The position numbers and the translations under genes were made by a program. DNA of 64,000 nt from DASXQK01 sp963757155 (GTDB lineage Bacteria > Pseudomonadota > Alphaproteobacteria > Dongiales > Dongiaceae): the NCBI GenBank assembly GCA_963757155.1, contig CAVWQS010000037.1:62001-126000 (forward strand), given 5' to 3'. Below are positions 17,843 through 26,488 of the stretch, piece after piece. Below the pieces are notes generated by a model, which saw only the letters and a list, made by a program, of their open reading frames with translations, was not told the DNA's origin and made no database searches. The first letter of the stretch is position 1. The number at the start of each line of letters is the position of its first letter.

Positions 17843-19069
17843 TCAGGCGGCGATGACTTGTCCGGCGTGGCTCCGCTCGAAATCGGTGATGTAGTCGCGA
17901 GTGAGCGGCACCGCGTCCTGGCGCTTGGCGATCTGCATCTGGAAAACCATCTGGCCCATATAGCGGAAGGCGACCTCGCATCCCGCGAGGTAGAACTCCC
18001 ACATCCGGCCGAAACGCTCGTCGTAGAGCGCCTCGATCTTGGCGCGGTTGGCGAGGAACCGCCGGCGCCACTCGCGCAAGGTCGAGGCGTAGTGGAGCCG
18101 CAGGATCTCGACATCGGTGACCCAGAGCCCGACATCCTCGACCGCCCGCAGCACCTCCGAGAGCGCCGGGGTATAGCCGCCGGGGAAGATGTATTTGCGC
18201 AGCCAGGGGTTGGTGCTGCCCGGCGGTTCCATGCGGCCGATGGAATGCAGCAGCATGACGCCGTCGTCGGCGAGGAGGTCCTTCGCCTTGCGGAAGAACT
18301 CGCGATAGTGGGTGGCGCCGACATGCTCGAACATGCCGACGGAGACGATGCGGTCGAAGGGACCGGTCTGCAGGCGATAGTCGCGCAGGAAGAAGCGGAC
18401 GCGATCGCTGAGACCCGCCGCCGCCGCCCGTTCCTGCGAGAGCTTGTGCTGCTCGGTGGAGAGGGTGACGCCGGTGACGTCGACCCCGGTGAGCCGGGCG
18501 AGATAGAGGCCGAGGCCGCCCCAGCCGCTGCCGATGTCGAGCAGCTTCTGACCCGGCTCGAGCAGGAGCTTCGCCGCCAGATGCAGCTTCTTGTTCGCCT
18601 GCGCCGTCTCCAGATTGTCGTTGTCGCTGGTGAAATAGGCGCAGCTGTACTGCCGGTCCTTGTCGAGGAAGAGATCGTAGAGGGTGCCGGAGAGATCGTA
18701 GTGATGGGCGACGTTGCGCTGCGCCTTGCCGATCGGGTTGTAGGTGTGGATCAGGCGGGCCAGCCGCCCCAGCCGCTCCCGCCAGGCCTGGCTCGGGTGG
18801 GCCTCCAGATAGACCATGTTCTGGGCCACCAGATCGAGCACCTCATAGAGGTCGCCGCCCTCCCAGGTCAGCGTCCCGTCCATGATGGCTTCGCCGAAAT
18901 AGAGCTTCGGATTGGTCAGCAGCTTCCAATGCAGGGCGCGGTCGTGAATGCGCAGCGTCGCGGCCGGGCCCGGCCGCTCCCCCTGGAACACATGCCTCCG
19001 GCCGTCAGCGTCGATCACCGTCAAACGGCCGGTCTTGATGGTCTTCTCTAGAATCCGCGCGAACAGCAT
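17843..19069 (-). CDS. cfa: Cyclopropane-fatty-acyl-phospholipid synthase
   Basis: A 408-residue SAM-dependent methyltransferase that adds a methylene bridge to unsaturated acyl chains of membrane phospholipids. An N-terminal domain (~1-110) precedes the catalytic core: NVAHHYDLSGTLYDLFLD, the SAM motif KLLDIGSGWGGLGLYLA, GVTLSTEQHKLSQERA, VSVGMFEHVGATHYREFF and YIFPGGYTPALSEVLRAVE, all typical of CFA synthase. It lies between dnaB and rplI on the same strand, separated from both by repeat-containing gaps. No special regulation is visible. Confidence 0.94.
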   Translation of the reverse strand: MLFARILEKTIKTGRLTVIDADGRRHVFQGERPGPAATLRIHDRALHWKLLTNPKLYFGEAIMDGTLTWEGGDLYEVLDLVAQNMVYLEAHPSQAWRERLGRLARLIHTYNPIGKAQRNVAHHYDLSGTLYDLFLDKDRQYSCAYFTSDNDNLETAQANKKLHLAAKLLLEPGQKLLDIGSGWGGLGLYLARLTGVDVTGVTLSTEQHKLSQERAAAAGLSDRVRFFLRDYRLQTGPFDRIVSVGMFEHVGATHYREFFRKAKDLLADDGVMLLHSIGRMEPPGSTNPWLRKYIFPGGYTPALSEVLRAVEDVGLWVTDVEILRLHYASTLREWRRRFLANRAKIEALYDERFGRMWEFYLAGCEVAFRYMGQMVFQMQIAKRQDAVPLTRDYITDFERSHAGQVIAA

Positions 19070-19199
19070 CCTCTTCGACCCCCGTCAAATTGGAGCAAGT
19101 CTAAACCGGTTGTTGGCCGCGGGCCAAGTTGCGGCTGCCGCAGGGCTGCCCGGCATTTTTGCAACCCGGGATAGCGGCCGGTTCCATGGCGCCTTTTTA

Positions 19200-19229
19200 C
19201 CCTCTCCCGCGCTTTGAAGTGGGAGAGGG
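19200..19229. repeat. CCCTCTCCC palindromic repeat between cfa and rplI
   Basis: A perfect 9-bp inverted repeat, CCCTCTCCC (19200-19208) and GGGAGAGGG (19221-19229), followed by GGGATGGGAGGTGAGGGT and a second CCCTCACCCGGAAGGGGTGG unit. It belongs to the same palindrome class as the elements near alr and queG. The 19070-19384 gap contains this repeat and the rplI terminator, with no gene visible. Confidence 0.7.
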
Positions 19230-19328
19230 AGGGGACCCATCGCGCAAGGGATGGGAGGTGAGGGTCTTGCAAGCCTGGTCGCTCGCGCTGCCCTCACCCG
19301 GAAGGGGTGGGCACACCCCGCGAATTGA

Positions 19329-19357
19329 AACGGCCGCCGTGGGATGCGGCGGCCGTT
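19329..19357 (-). terminator. Intrinsic terminator after rpsF-rpsR-rplI
   Basis: A 10-bp stem (AACGGCCGCC / GGCGGCCGTT) with a 9-nt loop lies 28 bp beyond the rplI stop. On the minus strand it is followed by TTTCAATT, a short T-rich stretch consistent with Rho-independent termination. Confidence 0.7.
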
Positions 19358-19384
19358 CCTGTTCTTGCAGCGGAAGGCGGGCGA

Positions 19385-20152
19385 TCAGCCCTTCTTCTTG
19401 CCTTCGCCCTTGGCCTTGCCCTCGGACTTGGCCTTCGGTTCCTTCGGCTCCTTGGCCTTGGCTTCCTTCGGCTGCTTCGCCTTGGCTTCCTTGGGCTCCT
19501 TGGCCTTGGGTTCCTTGGCTTTCGCCTCGCCCTTCGCCTTGGGCTCGGCCTTGGCCTTCCTTGCCTCGGGCTCGCCGGCGTCGGCTGCCGGGGCCTCGTC
19601 CGGCGTCACCGCCGCCTCGACTTCGGCGAGCAGCTCGTCGAGATCGGCCGCCTCTTCCTCGCCGCGGCCGACGAAGCCGCCGGCCTTCTCCTGGGCTTCG
19701 GCTTCCTCGGTCGATTTCGCCACATTGGCGGTCACCCCGACGATGACCTCCGGATGGAGCGCGACGCGGATCTGATGCAGGCCCAGGGTCTTGATCGGCC
19801 GATCGAGAATGATCTGGCGCCGTTCGACCGTGAAGCCCGATGCCGTGATCGCATCGGCGATGTCGCGGCCGTTGACCGAGCCGAAGAGCTGGCCGGTCTC
19901 GCCGGCCTGACGGATCAGAATGACCTTCAACCCGTCGATCTTGTGCTTGACCCCTTCGGCCTCGCTGCGCTTCTCGAGGTTCATCGCCTCGATCTGCGCC
20001 CGCTGGGATTCGAATTTGGCCTTGTTCGCCTCGGTCGCCCGAAGCGCCTTGCGGGTGGGCAAGAGGAAGTTGCGGGCATAGCCCGGCTTCACCTTCACCA
20101 CATCGCCGATCTGGCCAAGATTGTGGACGCGCTCGAGCAGAATGACATCCAT
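19385..20152 (-). CDS. rplI: 50S ribosomal protein L9 with a long Lys-rich C-terminal tail
   Basis: Residues 1-148 are canonical L9: MDVILLERVHNLGQIGDVVK with the signature GYARNFLLPTRKALRAT, the connecting helix and the C-domain GQLFGSVNGRDIADAITASG. L9 binds 23S rRNA domain V near the L1 stalk and helps frame maintenance. The protein is 255 residues, against about 150 usually. The extra ~105 residues comprise an acidic segment (EEEAADLDELLAEVEAAV) then repeated AKEPK/KEAKAK motifs, predicted disordered and strongly basic. It is the last gene of rpsF-rpsR-rplI and ends at an intrinsic terminator. Confidence 0.95.
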   Translation of the reverse strand: MDVILLERVHNLGQIGDVVKVKPGYARNFLLPTRKALRATEANKAKFESQRAQIEAMNLEKRSEAEGVKHKIDGLKVILIRQAGETGQLFGSVNGRDIADAITASGFTVERRQIILDRPIKTLGLHQIRVALHPEVIVGVTANVAKSTEEAEAQEKAGGFVGRGEEEAADLDELLAEVEAAVTPDEAPAADAGEPEARKAKAEPKAKGEAKAKEPKAKEPKEAKAKQPKEAKAKEPKEPKAKSEGKAKGEGKKKG

Positions 20153-20162
20153 GTCTTCCTCC

Positions 20163-20444
20163 TTATTTCAGCAGGTAGGGAAGGAGGGAGAGGAAGCGCG
20201 CACGCTTGATGGCCTGGGCCAGCAGGCGCTGCTTCTTGGCCGAGACCGCGGTGATGCGGCTCGGCACGATCTTGCCGCGCTCCGAGAGGAAGCGCTGCAG
20301 GAGCTTGACGTCCTTGTAGTCGATCTTCGGCGCGTGGTCGCTGGAGAAGGGGCAGGTCTTGCGACGCCGGAAGAAGGGCCGGCGGGCCGGGCCGCCTGCG
20401 GCGGCGCCGCTGCTGCCGCCGGAACGGGGTGCATCCATGCTCAT
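20163..20444 (-). CDS. rpsR: 30S ribosomal protein S18
   Basis: A 93-residue protein with the S18 core: RRRKTCPFSSDHAPKIDYKD, VKLLQRFLSERGKIVPSRIT and KQRLLAQAIKRARFLSLLPY. The Gly/Ala-rich N-terminus (SGGSSGAAAGGPARR) is slightly extended. S18 pairs with S6 on the 30S platform. Its ATG overlaps the rpsF stop by 4 nt, so synthesis of the pair is coupled. rplI follows after 10 nt. Confidence 0.96.
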   Translation of the reverse strand: MSMDAPRSGGSSGAAAGGPARRPFFRRRKTCPFSSDHAPKIDYKDVKLLQRFLSERGKIVPSRITAVSAKKQRLLAQAIKRARFLSLLPYLLK

Positions 20445-20872
20445 GTGCGCTCTCCTTCGGGGGCAGGAACGAAGCCTTCGCCGCGCTCACGGCGAGGCCG
20501 GTCGCGATCCCGGTCGTCCCGGTCGCCGCGGCGGGGCCGGTCGCGCTCGTCGCGCGAACGGAGCATCGCCGAGGGAGCCTCCTCGAGGGCATCGACGCGC
20601 ACGGTCAGAAGGCGCAGCACATCCTCGGAGATGCGCATGTTGCGCTCCATCTCCGTCACCGCCGCCGGCGGGGCATCGATGTTGAGCAGCGTATAGTGGC
20701 CCTTGCGGTTCTTCTTGATGCGATAGGCGAGGCTGCGCAGTCCCCAATATTCCTTCTTGGTGACTTGGCCGCCTTGCTCGGTGATGATGTTCGTGAAGGT
20801 CTCGGTCAGGGCTTCGACCTGGGCGGCCGTCGCGTCCTGACGCGCGATGAAGATATTCTCGTAGAGTGGCAT
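20441..20872 (-). CDS. rpsF: 30S ribosomal protein S6
   Basis: A 143-residue protein with the S6 ferredoxin-like fold: MPLYENIFIARQDATAAQVE, GQVTKKEYWGLRSLAYRIKK and GHYTLLNIDAPPAAVTEMER. The last ~40 residues are an Arg/Asp-rich tail (RDERDRPRRGDRDDRDRDRP), longer than a typical tail. S6 forms a heterodimer with S18, which in many bacteria represses its own operon through a leader RNA. A promoter at 21009-21036 and a leader of about 130 nt are visible upstream. Confidence 0.96.
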   Translation of the reverse strand: MPLYENIFIARQDATAAQVEALTETFTNIITEQGGQVTKKEYWGLRSLAYRIKKNRKGHYTLLNIDAPPAAVTEMERNMRISEDVLRLLTVRVDALEEAPSAMLRSRDERDRPRRGDRDDRDRDRPRRERGEGFVPAPEGERT

Positions 20873-20944
20873 TGCGTAACGTCTCCCTATGGCTGTTGGC
20901 GGCCCGGCGCTGGCGGAACATCCGACATCAGCCGCCCGGACCTA

Positions 20945-20969
20945 GCCGGCTCGCCTGAAGCGGGCCGGC
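20945..20969 (-). promoter_or_regulatory. Hairpin in the rpsF leader, possible S6:S18 autoregulatory site
   Basis: The transcribed leader contains GCCGGC / GCCGGC arms enclosing CGC-TTCAG-GCG with a one-base mismatch, about 75 nt upstream of the rpsF ATG. S6:S18 autoregulatory RNAs bind through a CCG-containing bulged stem, and CCG triplets are present. The match to the known motif was not tested, so this is tentative. Confidence 0.35.
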
Positions 20970-21008
20970 AGGGATCTCGCCGGGAGGGGTCCCCCCGCGA
21001 AGCGGCGC

Positions 21009-21036
21009 ACTATACACGGAATCCTCCTGGGCGCAA
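21009..21036 (-). promoter_or_regulatory. Sigma-70-like promoter of rpsF-rpsR-rplI
   Basis: Reading the minus strand, TTGCGC (21036-21031), a 16-bp spacer and TATAGT (21014-21009) give a near-consensus promoter. It lies about 137 bp upstream of the rpsF ATG. The rest of the 20873-21214 gap holds the leader and the upstream region of the macroglobulin gene. Confidence 0.65.
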
Positions 21037-21214
21037 CGGACTCGCGGCCTGTCGGACCACCGGGCACCCAAGTGCCGTGGCCCCGCCATAAATTCGCCAA
21101 ATCAACGGGTTATCCACCATTGTGTGGTAGTTTGCCTGCGCGACCTTTACTCGGCTTGCGTTCCTGTCAGAATCCGGCCCGACGACCCAAGAACATCAAA
21201 ACGGGGAAACACCC

Positions 21215-24200
21215 ATGCTCCGCCCCTTGCATCAGTTGTCCCTCCGACTGAGCGCGGTCCTGTTCGTCCTGCTTATTCTCCCCTTCGCGGCCCGCGCCGA
21301 CGGAGCCCTGCAGTCGATCGCCGATCAGGCGGCGCAATATCTGAGCGACATCCAGGGGCAATACGGCAGCAAGGACGATCCGGCCGCCCGCAGCACCGCT
21401 CTGGCCGCGGCCAAGAAGGCGCTTGCCGACGGCGATGTCAGCGGGGCGGTCACCGGCTATGAGCAGGCCATCGCCGCGGGCGAGGATACGGCCGAGACCT
21501 GGACAGCCTTGGCCGAGGCCCAGCTTCGCCAGGAGAACTACGAGAAATCCGCCGACGCCGCCTATAAGGCCTACGTCGCCGGCGCCGCCCCGGCGGACCA
21601 GGCCAAGGCCCTGGCCCGACTGGGGCGCATTCTGGAGAAGGCGGAGAACCCGGCCCAGGCGCTCGCCGCCTATCAGCAGAGCCTGGCCCTGGCCCCCGAT
21701 CCCCAGCTCAAGACCCATATCGCCGCGCTGACGGAATCCCTGCGCTTCCGCGTCACCGGTCAGAGCGTGGCCGCTGCCGGCGACCAGCCGGAGATCTGCC
21801 TCGATTTCTACGGCAATTTGCCGGCCACGACCGACGTCCACTACGAGGATTATGTGAAGATCGCCCCGGCCCTGTCCGGGGCCGCCTTCACCGTCAACGA
21901 CGCCAAGCTCTGCATCGGCGGCATCGCTTTCGGCCAGCATTATCGCGTGACCGTGCTGCGTGGCCTGCCCAGCGCCGGGGGCGAGAAGCTCGCCAAGCAG
22001 GAGAATGTCGACTTCCTGGTCGGCGACAGCGAGCCCTCCCTCGGCTTCAAGAGCGCCACCTATGTTCTGCCCCGCGACGGCTCCATCGGCGTCCCGCTCT
22101 ATAGCGTCAATGTCACCAAGGCCAAGCTGCGCCTGCTGCGCATCAACGACCGCAATCTGATCCAGACGATCCAGCGCGGGCTCTTCCTGCGCGCCGTCGA
22201 CAATTACGACGCCGATACCATCGCCCAGGATACGGGCGAGCAGGTCTGGACCGGCACGGTCGCCGTCGATCCGCAGCGCAACCAACGGGTGACCACGCTG
22301 GTGCCGGTCAGCGAGATGGTCCCGCAGATGAAGTCGGGGGTTTATCTGCTGGTCGCCGAGCGCACCGACGGCGGCGAGGACAAATACGGCTACAAGGCGA
22401 CGCAGTGGCTGATCGTCACCGACTACGGCCTCACCACCATGACCGGGGACGACGGGCTGCATGTCTTCCTGCGCTCCCTCGATACGGGGCGGGCGGTCGA
22501 GGGCGTCACCGTCAAGCTCTACGCGCGCAACAACGGGGAACTCGGCAGCGCCGTCTCCGATGGCTCGGGCCAGGTGGGCTTCGCCCCCGGGCTGATGCGG
22601 GCGACCGAGGGGCGCACGGCGACGGCGGTCATGGCCTTTGGCAAGGACGGCGACTTCGCTTTCCTCGATCTGACCCGGCCCGCCTTCGATCTCTCCGACC
22701 GCGGCGTCGGCGGACGGCTGGCGCCGAGCGGTGCCGATGTCTTCCTCTATGCCGATCGCGGCGTCTATCGGCCGGGCGAGACGGTGCATCTCGCCGCTCT
22801 GCTGCGCGACACCACGGGCAATGCCATGGACGGCCTGCCCCTCACCATCCGCCTCGTGCGGCCCGACGAGGTCGAGGCCCATCGCTATACGCTGACGGCG
22901 TCCAAGGCCGGTGGCTATGCGGTTGATATTCCGATCTCCGCCTCGGCCCGCACCGGCGCCTGGGTCCTGCAGGCCTATCTCGATCCCAAGGGCGATCCCA
23001 TCGGCAGCCTCAACTTCCTGGTCGAGGATGTCGTGCCGGCGAAGATCGAGACCAAGCTCACCACCAAAGCGACGGCCATCGAGCCCGGTCAGCCGAGCGA
23101 AGTTAGCCTTCAGAGCGACTATCTCTATGGCGCTCCGGGTGCTGATCTGCTGGTCAAGGCGAGCCTCACCATCGAGCAGGACAGCGATCCCTTCGCCAAA
23201 GTCTTCCCCGGCTATTACTTCGGCCTGGTGGACGAAAAGGTCGAGCCCCAGGTCGAGACCTGGGACGACACCACCACCGATGCCAAGGGCCAGGCGAGCT
23301 TCGACATGACGCCCGCCGATCTGCCCGACACGCCCCAGCCGCTGAAGGCGACCTTGCGCACGGAGGTCTATGAGTTCGGCGGCCGGCCGGTGATCAAGAC
23401 GCTGACCTTGCCCGTTCGCAACAAGTCGATCTTCCTCGGCATCAAGCCGCAGTTCAGCGACGACGCGGTGGCGAGCGGGGTGGATGCGGGCTTCGAGATC
23501 ATCGCCGTCAACAAGGCAAGCGCGATGGCCGCGGCCAATGGCGTCCAGTACCGGCTGGTGCCGGAGGATTGGGACTACCAGTGGTTCTATAAGGACTCGA
23601 ATTGGGACTACAAGATCGTCACCCGCGACAAGCCGGCCGTGGCGACGGGCAAGCTGGATCTGAAGCCCGGCGAGTCCGCCAAGCTCTCGCTCAAGGTCGA
23701 TTGGGGCTACTACCGTCTCGAGGTCTATGACTCCACCTCGGGTGCCGCCTCCAGCTACCGCTTCTATGCCGGCTGGGGCGCCTCACCGGGCACCGGCGAT
23801 ACGCCGGACCGCCTCCAGATCGTCGCCGACAAGAAGATGTACAAGGCGGGGGAGACGGCGACGCTGCTACTGAAGCCGCCCTTCGCCGGTCATGTGCTGA
23901 TCGCGATCGCGACCGATCATCTGATCAAGTCCTGGACCGTCGATGCCTCGCCCGAGGGCACAGCCGTCGAGGTGCCGGTCGACGGCGCCTGGGGCCCCGG
24001 GGCCTATATCCTCGCCACCGCCTTCCGGCCCGGCCATGACGATGACCACGGCCCCGGCCGCGCCATCGGCGTTTCCTGGATCGGAATCGATCCCGCAGCG
24101 CGCAGCCTCGCCGTCTCCTTCACCTTGCCCGATCATGTGGCGCCCCGCGGCGGCTTCGACGTGCCGATCCATGTGGGCGGCGTGACCAAGGGTCACCCGG

Positions 24201-26440
24201 CCTATGTGACCCTGGCGGCGGTGGACGAAGGAATCCTTCAGCTCACCGACTATCTCACCCCGGCGCCCCAGAGCTGGTACTTCGGCAAGCGCAGCCTGGG
24301 GGTGGAGATCCGCGATTTCTATGGCCAGCTCATCGACGGGCGCAACGGCAAGCGTGGCCAGATCCGTGAGGGCGGCGATTCCGATGCTCTTGCCAGCCGC
24401 GGCGCCCCGCCGGAGATCAAGCTCGTCGCCCTCTATTCCGGGATCGTGGCACTCGACGCCGATGGCAACGCGACGGTGCATCTCGACATTCCCGACTACA
24501 ACGGGCGGCTCCGGCTGATGGCCATCGCCTGGGATGCGGAGAAGGTAGGATCGGGCGAGGCGGGACTCGTGGTCCGAGATCCGATCGTGGTCACCATGGC
24601 CATGCCGCGCTTCCTGGCTCCTGGCGACAAGAGCCAGATCACCGTCAGCCTGGAGAATATCTCGGGCCCGGCGGGGGATTATCAGCTCGCCTTCACCGCC
24701 GTCGGCGGCGCCTCTCTCGGCACGACGACGAATGTGAAGCAGCATCTCAATTCCGGCGGCCATGCGGTGGTGCGCGTGCCGCTCGGCGGCGATGAGGTGG
24801 GAGAGACCAATATCCATCTGGTCGTCTCCGGCCCCGACAGCGTGAAGTTCGAGCACAGCACCATGCTCTTCGTCCGTGCCGCCCAGCTGCCGGTGGTGGA
24901 GCGCACGGTGAAGCGGCTTCAGCCGGGGGAGGGCATGACCCTCAATGCCGCGGCCCTCGCCCGCTTCCTGCCCAATACGGGCCAGCTGCTGGCGAGCTTC
25001 TGGAGCCTGCCGAATCTCGACGTGCCCGGCCTGCTCCGTCAGCTCGAGCTCTACCCCTATGGCTGCCTGGAGCAGACCACCAGCCGGGCCATGCCGCTGC
25101 TCTATGTCGCCGATGTCGCCAAGCTCTGGGGCACGACGACGGAGCTACCGCCGCCCGTGCGGATCCAGAAGGCGATCGACCATATCCTGGAGATGCAGCG
25201 CTACGACGGCGGTTTCGCCCTCTGGAGCGCCACCGGCCCGGTGGAGCAATGGCTCACGTCCTACGCCATGGATTTCCTGACCCGGGCCAAGGCCAAGGGC
25301 TATGACGTCTCCGACGTCAATTATCAGAACGGGCTGCGCTGGCTCGCCGATTTCGCCCAGCGCCGCGACGAGAACGATACCGATACCCTCTCGGCCCGGG
25401 CTTATGCGCTCTATGTCCTGGCCACGGTGGGCGATGAGAATCTTTCGGCCCTGCGCTATGTCGCCGACAATCAGATCGACAAGCTGCCCACGGCGCTCGC
25501 CCAGGCCCAGATCGGCGCGGCGCTCGCCCTCCACGGCGATCAGACAAGGGCCGCCGATGCCTTCAAGAAGGCCCAGGCGACCCTGAAGCGCGAGACCGGC
25601 GATTCCGACTGGTATGGCGATTATGGCGGGGCGCTGCGCGATTCCGCGGCGATGATCACTCTCGCCGCCGAGACCAAGGCGCCGGGCATCGATCCCGTCG
25701 CCTTGCTGGCCCGGGTCGCGGGCCTGCAGGCCAGCCAGCGATGGCTTTCGACCCAGGAGGAGGGCTGGCTGGTCATGGCGGCCGCGGCCATGAGCCCGCT
25801 CTCGACCGCCATGAGCCTCGAGGTCAACGGCAAGGCGCAGCCGGCGATGAAGGCGCCTTATTACGTGAAGCCCGATGCGGTGGATCTGGAGAAGGGAATC
25901 GTGGTCAAGAATGCGGGCACCGCCCCGGTCTTCGCCAGCGCCACCCTGATCGGGGTGCCGGTCGAGCCTCTGCCGCCGGTCAGCAACGGCTACGAGATCC
26001 ATCGCAGCTTCTTCACCCCGGACGGCAAGCCGGCGGATCTCGCCAAGCTGAAGCAGAGCGATGTCCTGGTGGTCAAGATCAGCGGCAAAGTGACGGATTC
26101 CGACTCTCACCAGACCCTGCTGGTGGATCTCCTGCCCGCCGGCTTCGAGATCGAGAATGCGCGGATCTCGGGCAGCAAGAAGACCGACGAGTTCGCCTGG
26201 CTGGGCGATCTGACCAACCCGCTCTATGCCGAATACCGGGACGACCGCTTCGTCGCCGCGGTCAATCTCGACGCGGATACCAGCGATTTCCAATTCGCCT
26301 ATCTCGTGCGGGCCGTGACCCCGGGGACTTATGGCCTGCCGGCGAGCTCGGTGGAGGATATGTACCGGCCTACCTTGCGGGCGCGGACCTCGGCTACGGG
26401 CAAGGTCACGATTGCGCCCTATCAGCGGCAGAGCGAGTAG
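21215..26440 (+). CDS. Bacterial alpha-2-macroglobulin with intact thioester
   Basis: A 1741-residue periplasmic protein of the YfhM/ECAM type. A signal peptide (MLRPLHQLSLRLSAVLFVLL, cleavage after AARA) has no lipobox. TPR-like helices cover ~45-180 (AAKKALADGDVSGAVTGYEQ). Macroglobulin domains follow, including the MG2-type FLYADRGVYRPGETVHLAAL near residue 510 and the A2M region with IPDYNGRLRLMAIAWDAEKV. The thioester motif GCLEQ has Cys1284 and Gln1287, inside YPYGCLEQTTSRAMP, so covalent trapping of proteases should be possible. ATG 21215 follows a GGGGA ribosome site. The next gene is penicillin-binding protein 1C, the conserved partner; together they are thought to sense and repair envelope breaches by attacking proteases. 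Confidence 0.93.
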   Translation: MLRPLHQLSLRLSAVLFVLLILPFAARADGALQSIADQAAQYLSDIQGQYGSKDDPAARSTALAAAKKALADGDVSGAVTGYEQAIAAGEDTAETWTALAEAQLRQENYEKSADAAYKAYVAGAAPADQAKALARLGRILEKAENPAQALAAYQQSLALAPDPQLKTHIAALTESLRFRVTGQSVAAAGDQPEICLDFYGNLPATTDVHYEDYVKIAPALSGAAFTVNDAKLCIGGIAFGQHYRVTVLRGLPSAGGEKLAKQENVDFLVGDSEPSLGFKSATYVLPRDGSIGVPLYSVNVTKAKLRLLRINDRNLIQTIQRGLFLRAVDNYDADTIAQDTGEQVWTGTVAVDPQRNQRVTTLVPVSEMVPQMKSGVYLLVAERTDGGEDKYGYKATQWLIVTDYGLTTMTGDDGLHVFLRSLDTGRAVEGVTVKLYARNNGELGSAVSDGSGQVGFAPGLMRATEGRTATAVMAFGKDGDFAFLDLTRPAFDLSDRGVGGRLAPSGADVFLYADRGVYRPGETVHLAALLRDTTGNAMDGLPLTIRLVRPDEVEAHRYTLTASKAGGYAVDIPISASARTGAWVLQAYLDPKGDPIGSLNFLVEDVVPAKIETKLTTKATAIEPGQPSEVSLQSDYLYGAPGADLLVKASLTIEQDSDPFAKVFPGYYFGLVDEKVEPQVETWDDTTTDAKGQASFDMTPADLPDTPQPLKATLRTEVYEFGGRPVIKTLTLPVRNKSIFLGIKPQFSDDAVASGVDAGFEIIAVNKASAMAAANGVQYRLVPEDWDYQWFYKDSNWDYKIVTRDKPAVATGKLDLKPGESAKLSLKVDWGYYRLEVYDSTSGAASSYRFYAGWGASPGTGDTPDRLQIVADKKMYKAGETATLLLKPPFAGHVLIAIATDHLIKSWTVDASPEGTAVEVPVDGAWGPGAYILATAFRPGHDDDHGPGRAIGVSWIGIDPAARSLAVSFTLPDHVAPRGGFDVPIHVGGVTKGHPAYVTLAAVDEGILQLTDYLTPAPQSWYFGKRSLGVEIRDFYGQLIDGRNGKRGQIREGGDSDALASRGAPPEIKLVALYSGIVALDADGNATVHLDIPDYNGRLRLMAIAWDAEKVGSGEAGLVVRDPIVVTMAMPRFLAPGDKSQITVSLENISGPAGDYQLAFTAVGGASLGTTTNVKQHLNSGGHAVVRVPLGGDEVGETNIHLVVSGPDSVKFEHSTMLFVRAAQLPVVERTVKRLQPGEGMTLNAAALARFLPNTGQLLASFWSLPNLDVPGLLRQLELYPYGCLEQTTSRAMPLLYVADVAKLWGTTTELPPPVRIQKAIDHILEMQRYDGGFALWSATGPVEQWLTSYAMDFLTRAKAKGYDVSDVNYQNGLRWLADFAQRRDENDTDTLSARAYALYVLATVGDENLSALRYVADNQIDKLPTALAQAQIGAALALHGDQTRAADAFKKAQATLKRETGDSDWYGDYGGALRDSAAMITLAAETKAPGIDPVALLARVAGLQASQRWLSTQEEGWLVMAAAAMSPLSTAMSLEVNGKAQPAMKAPYYVKPDAVDLEKGIVVKNAGTAPVFASATLIGVPVEPLPPVSNGYEIHRSFFTPDGKPADLAKLKQSDVLVVKISGKVTDSDSHQTLLVDLLPAGFEIENARISGSKKTDEFAWLGDLTNPLYAEYRDDRFVAAVNLDADTSDFQFAYLVRAVTPGTYGLPASSVEDMYRPTLRARTSATGKVTIAPYQRQSE

Positions 26441-26488
26441 AGGGCCGGGTTGGAGAGCAGGGACGCGTGAGGCAGCGAGGCCCATGAC

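Noticed and set aside
21110..21118. TTATCCACC, one mismatch from a DnaA box
   Set aside because: A single near-match without a cluster, AT-rich unwinding element or dnaA nearby does not support an origin.
21167..22882. 571-residue ORF antisense to the macroglobulin gene
   Set aside because: Its sequence is rich in residues from reverse-complement codons and has no motif; the plus-strand gene has a signal peptide, A2M motifs and a thioester.
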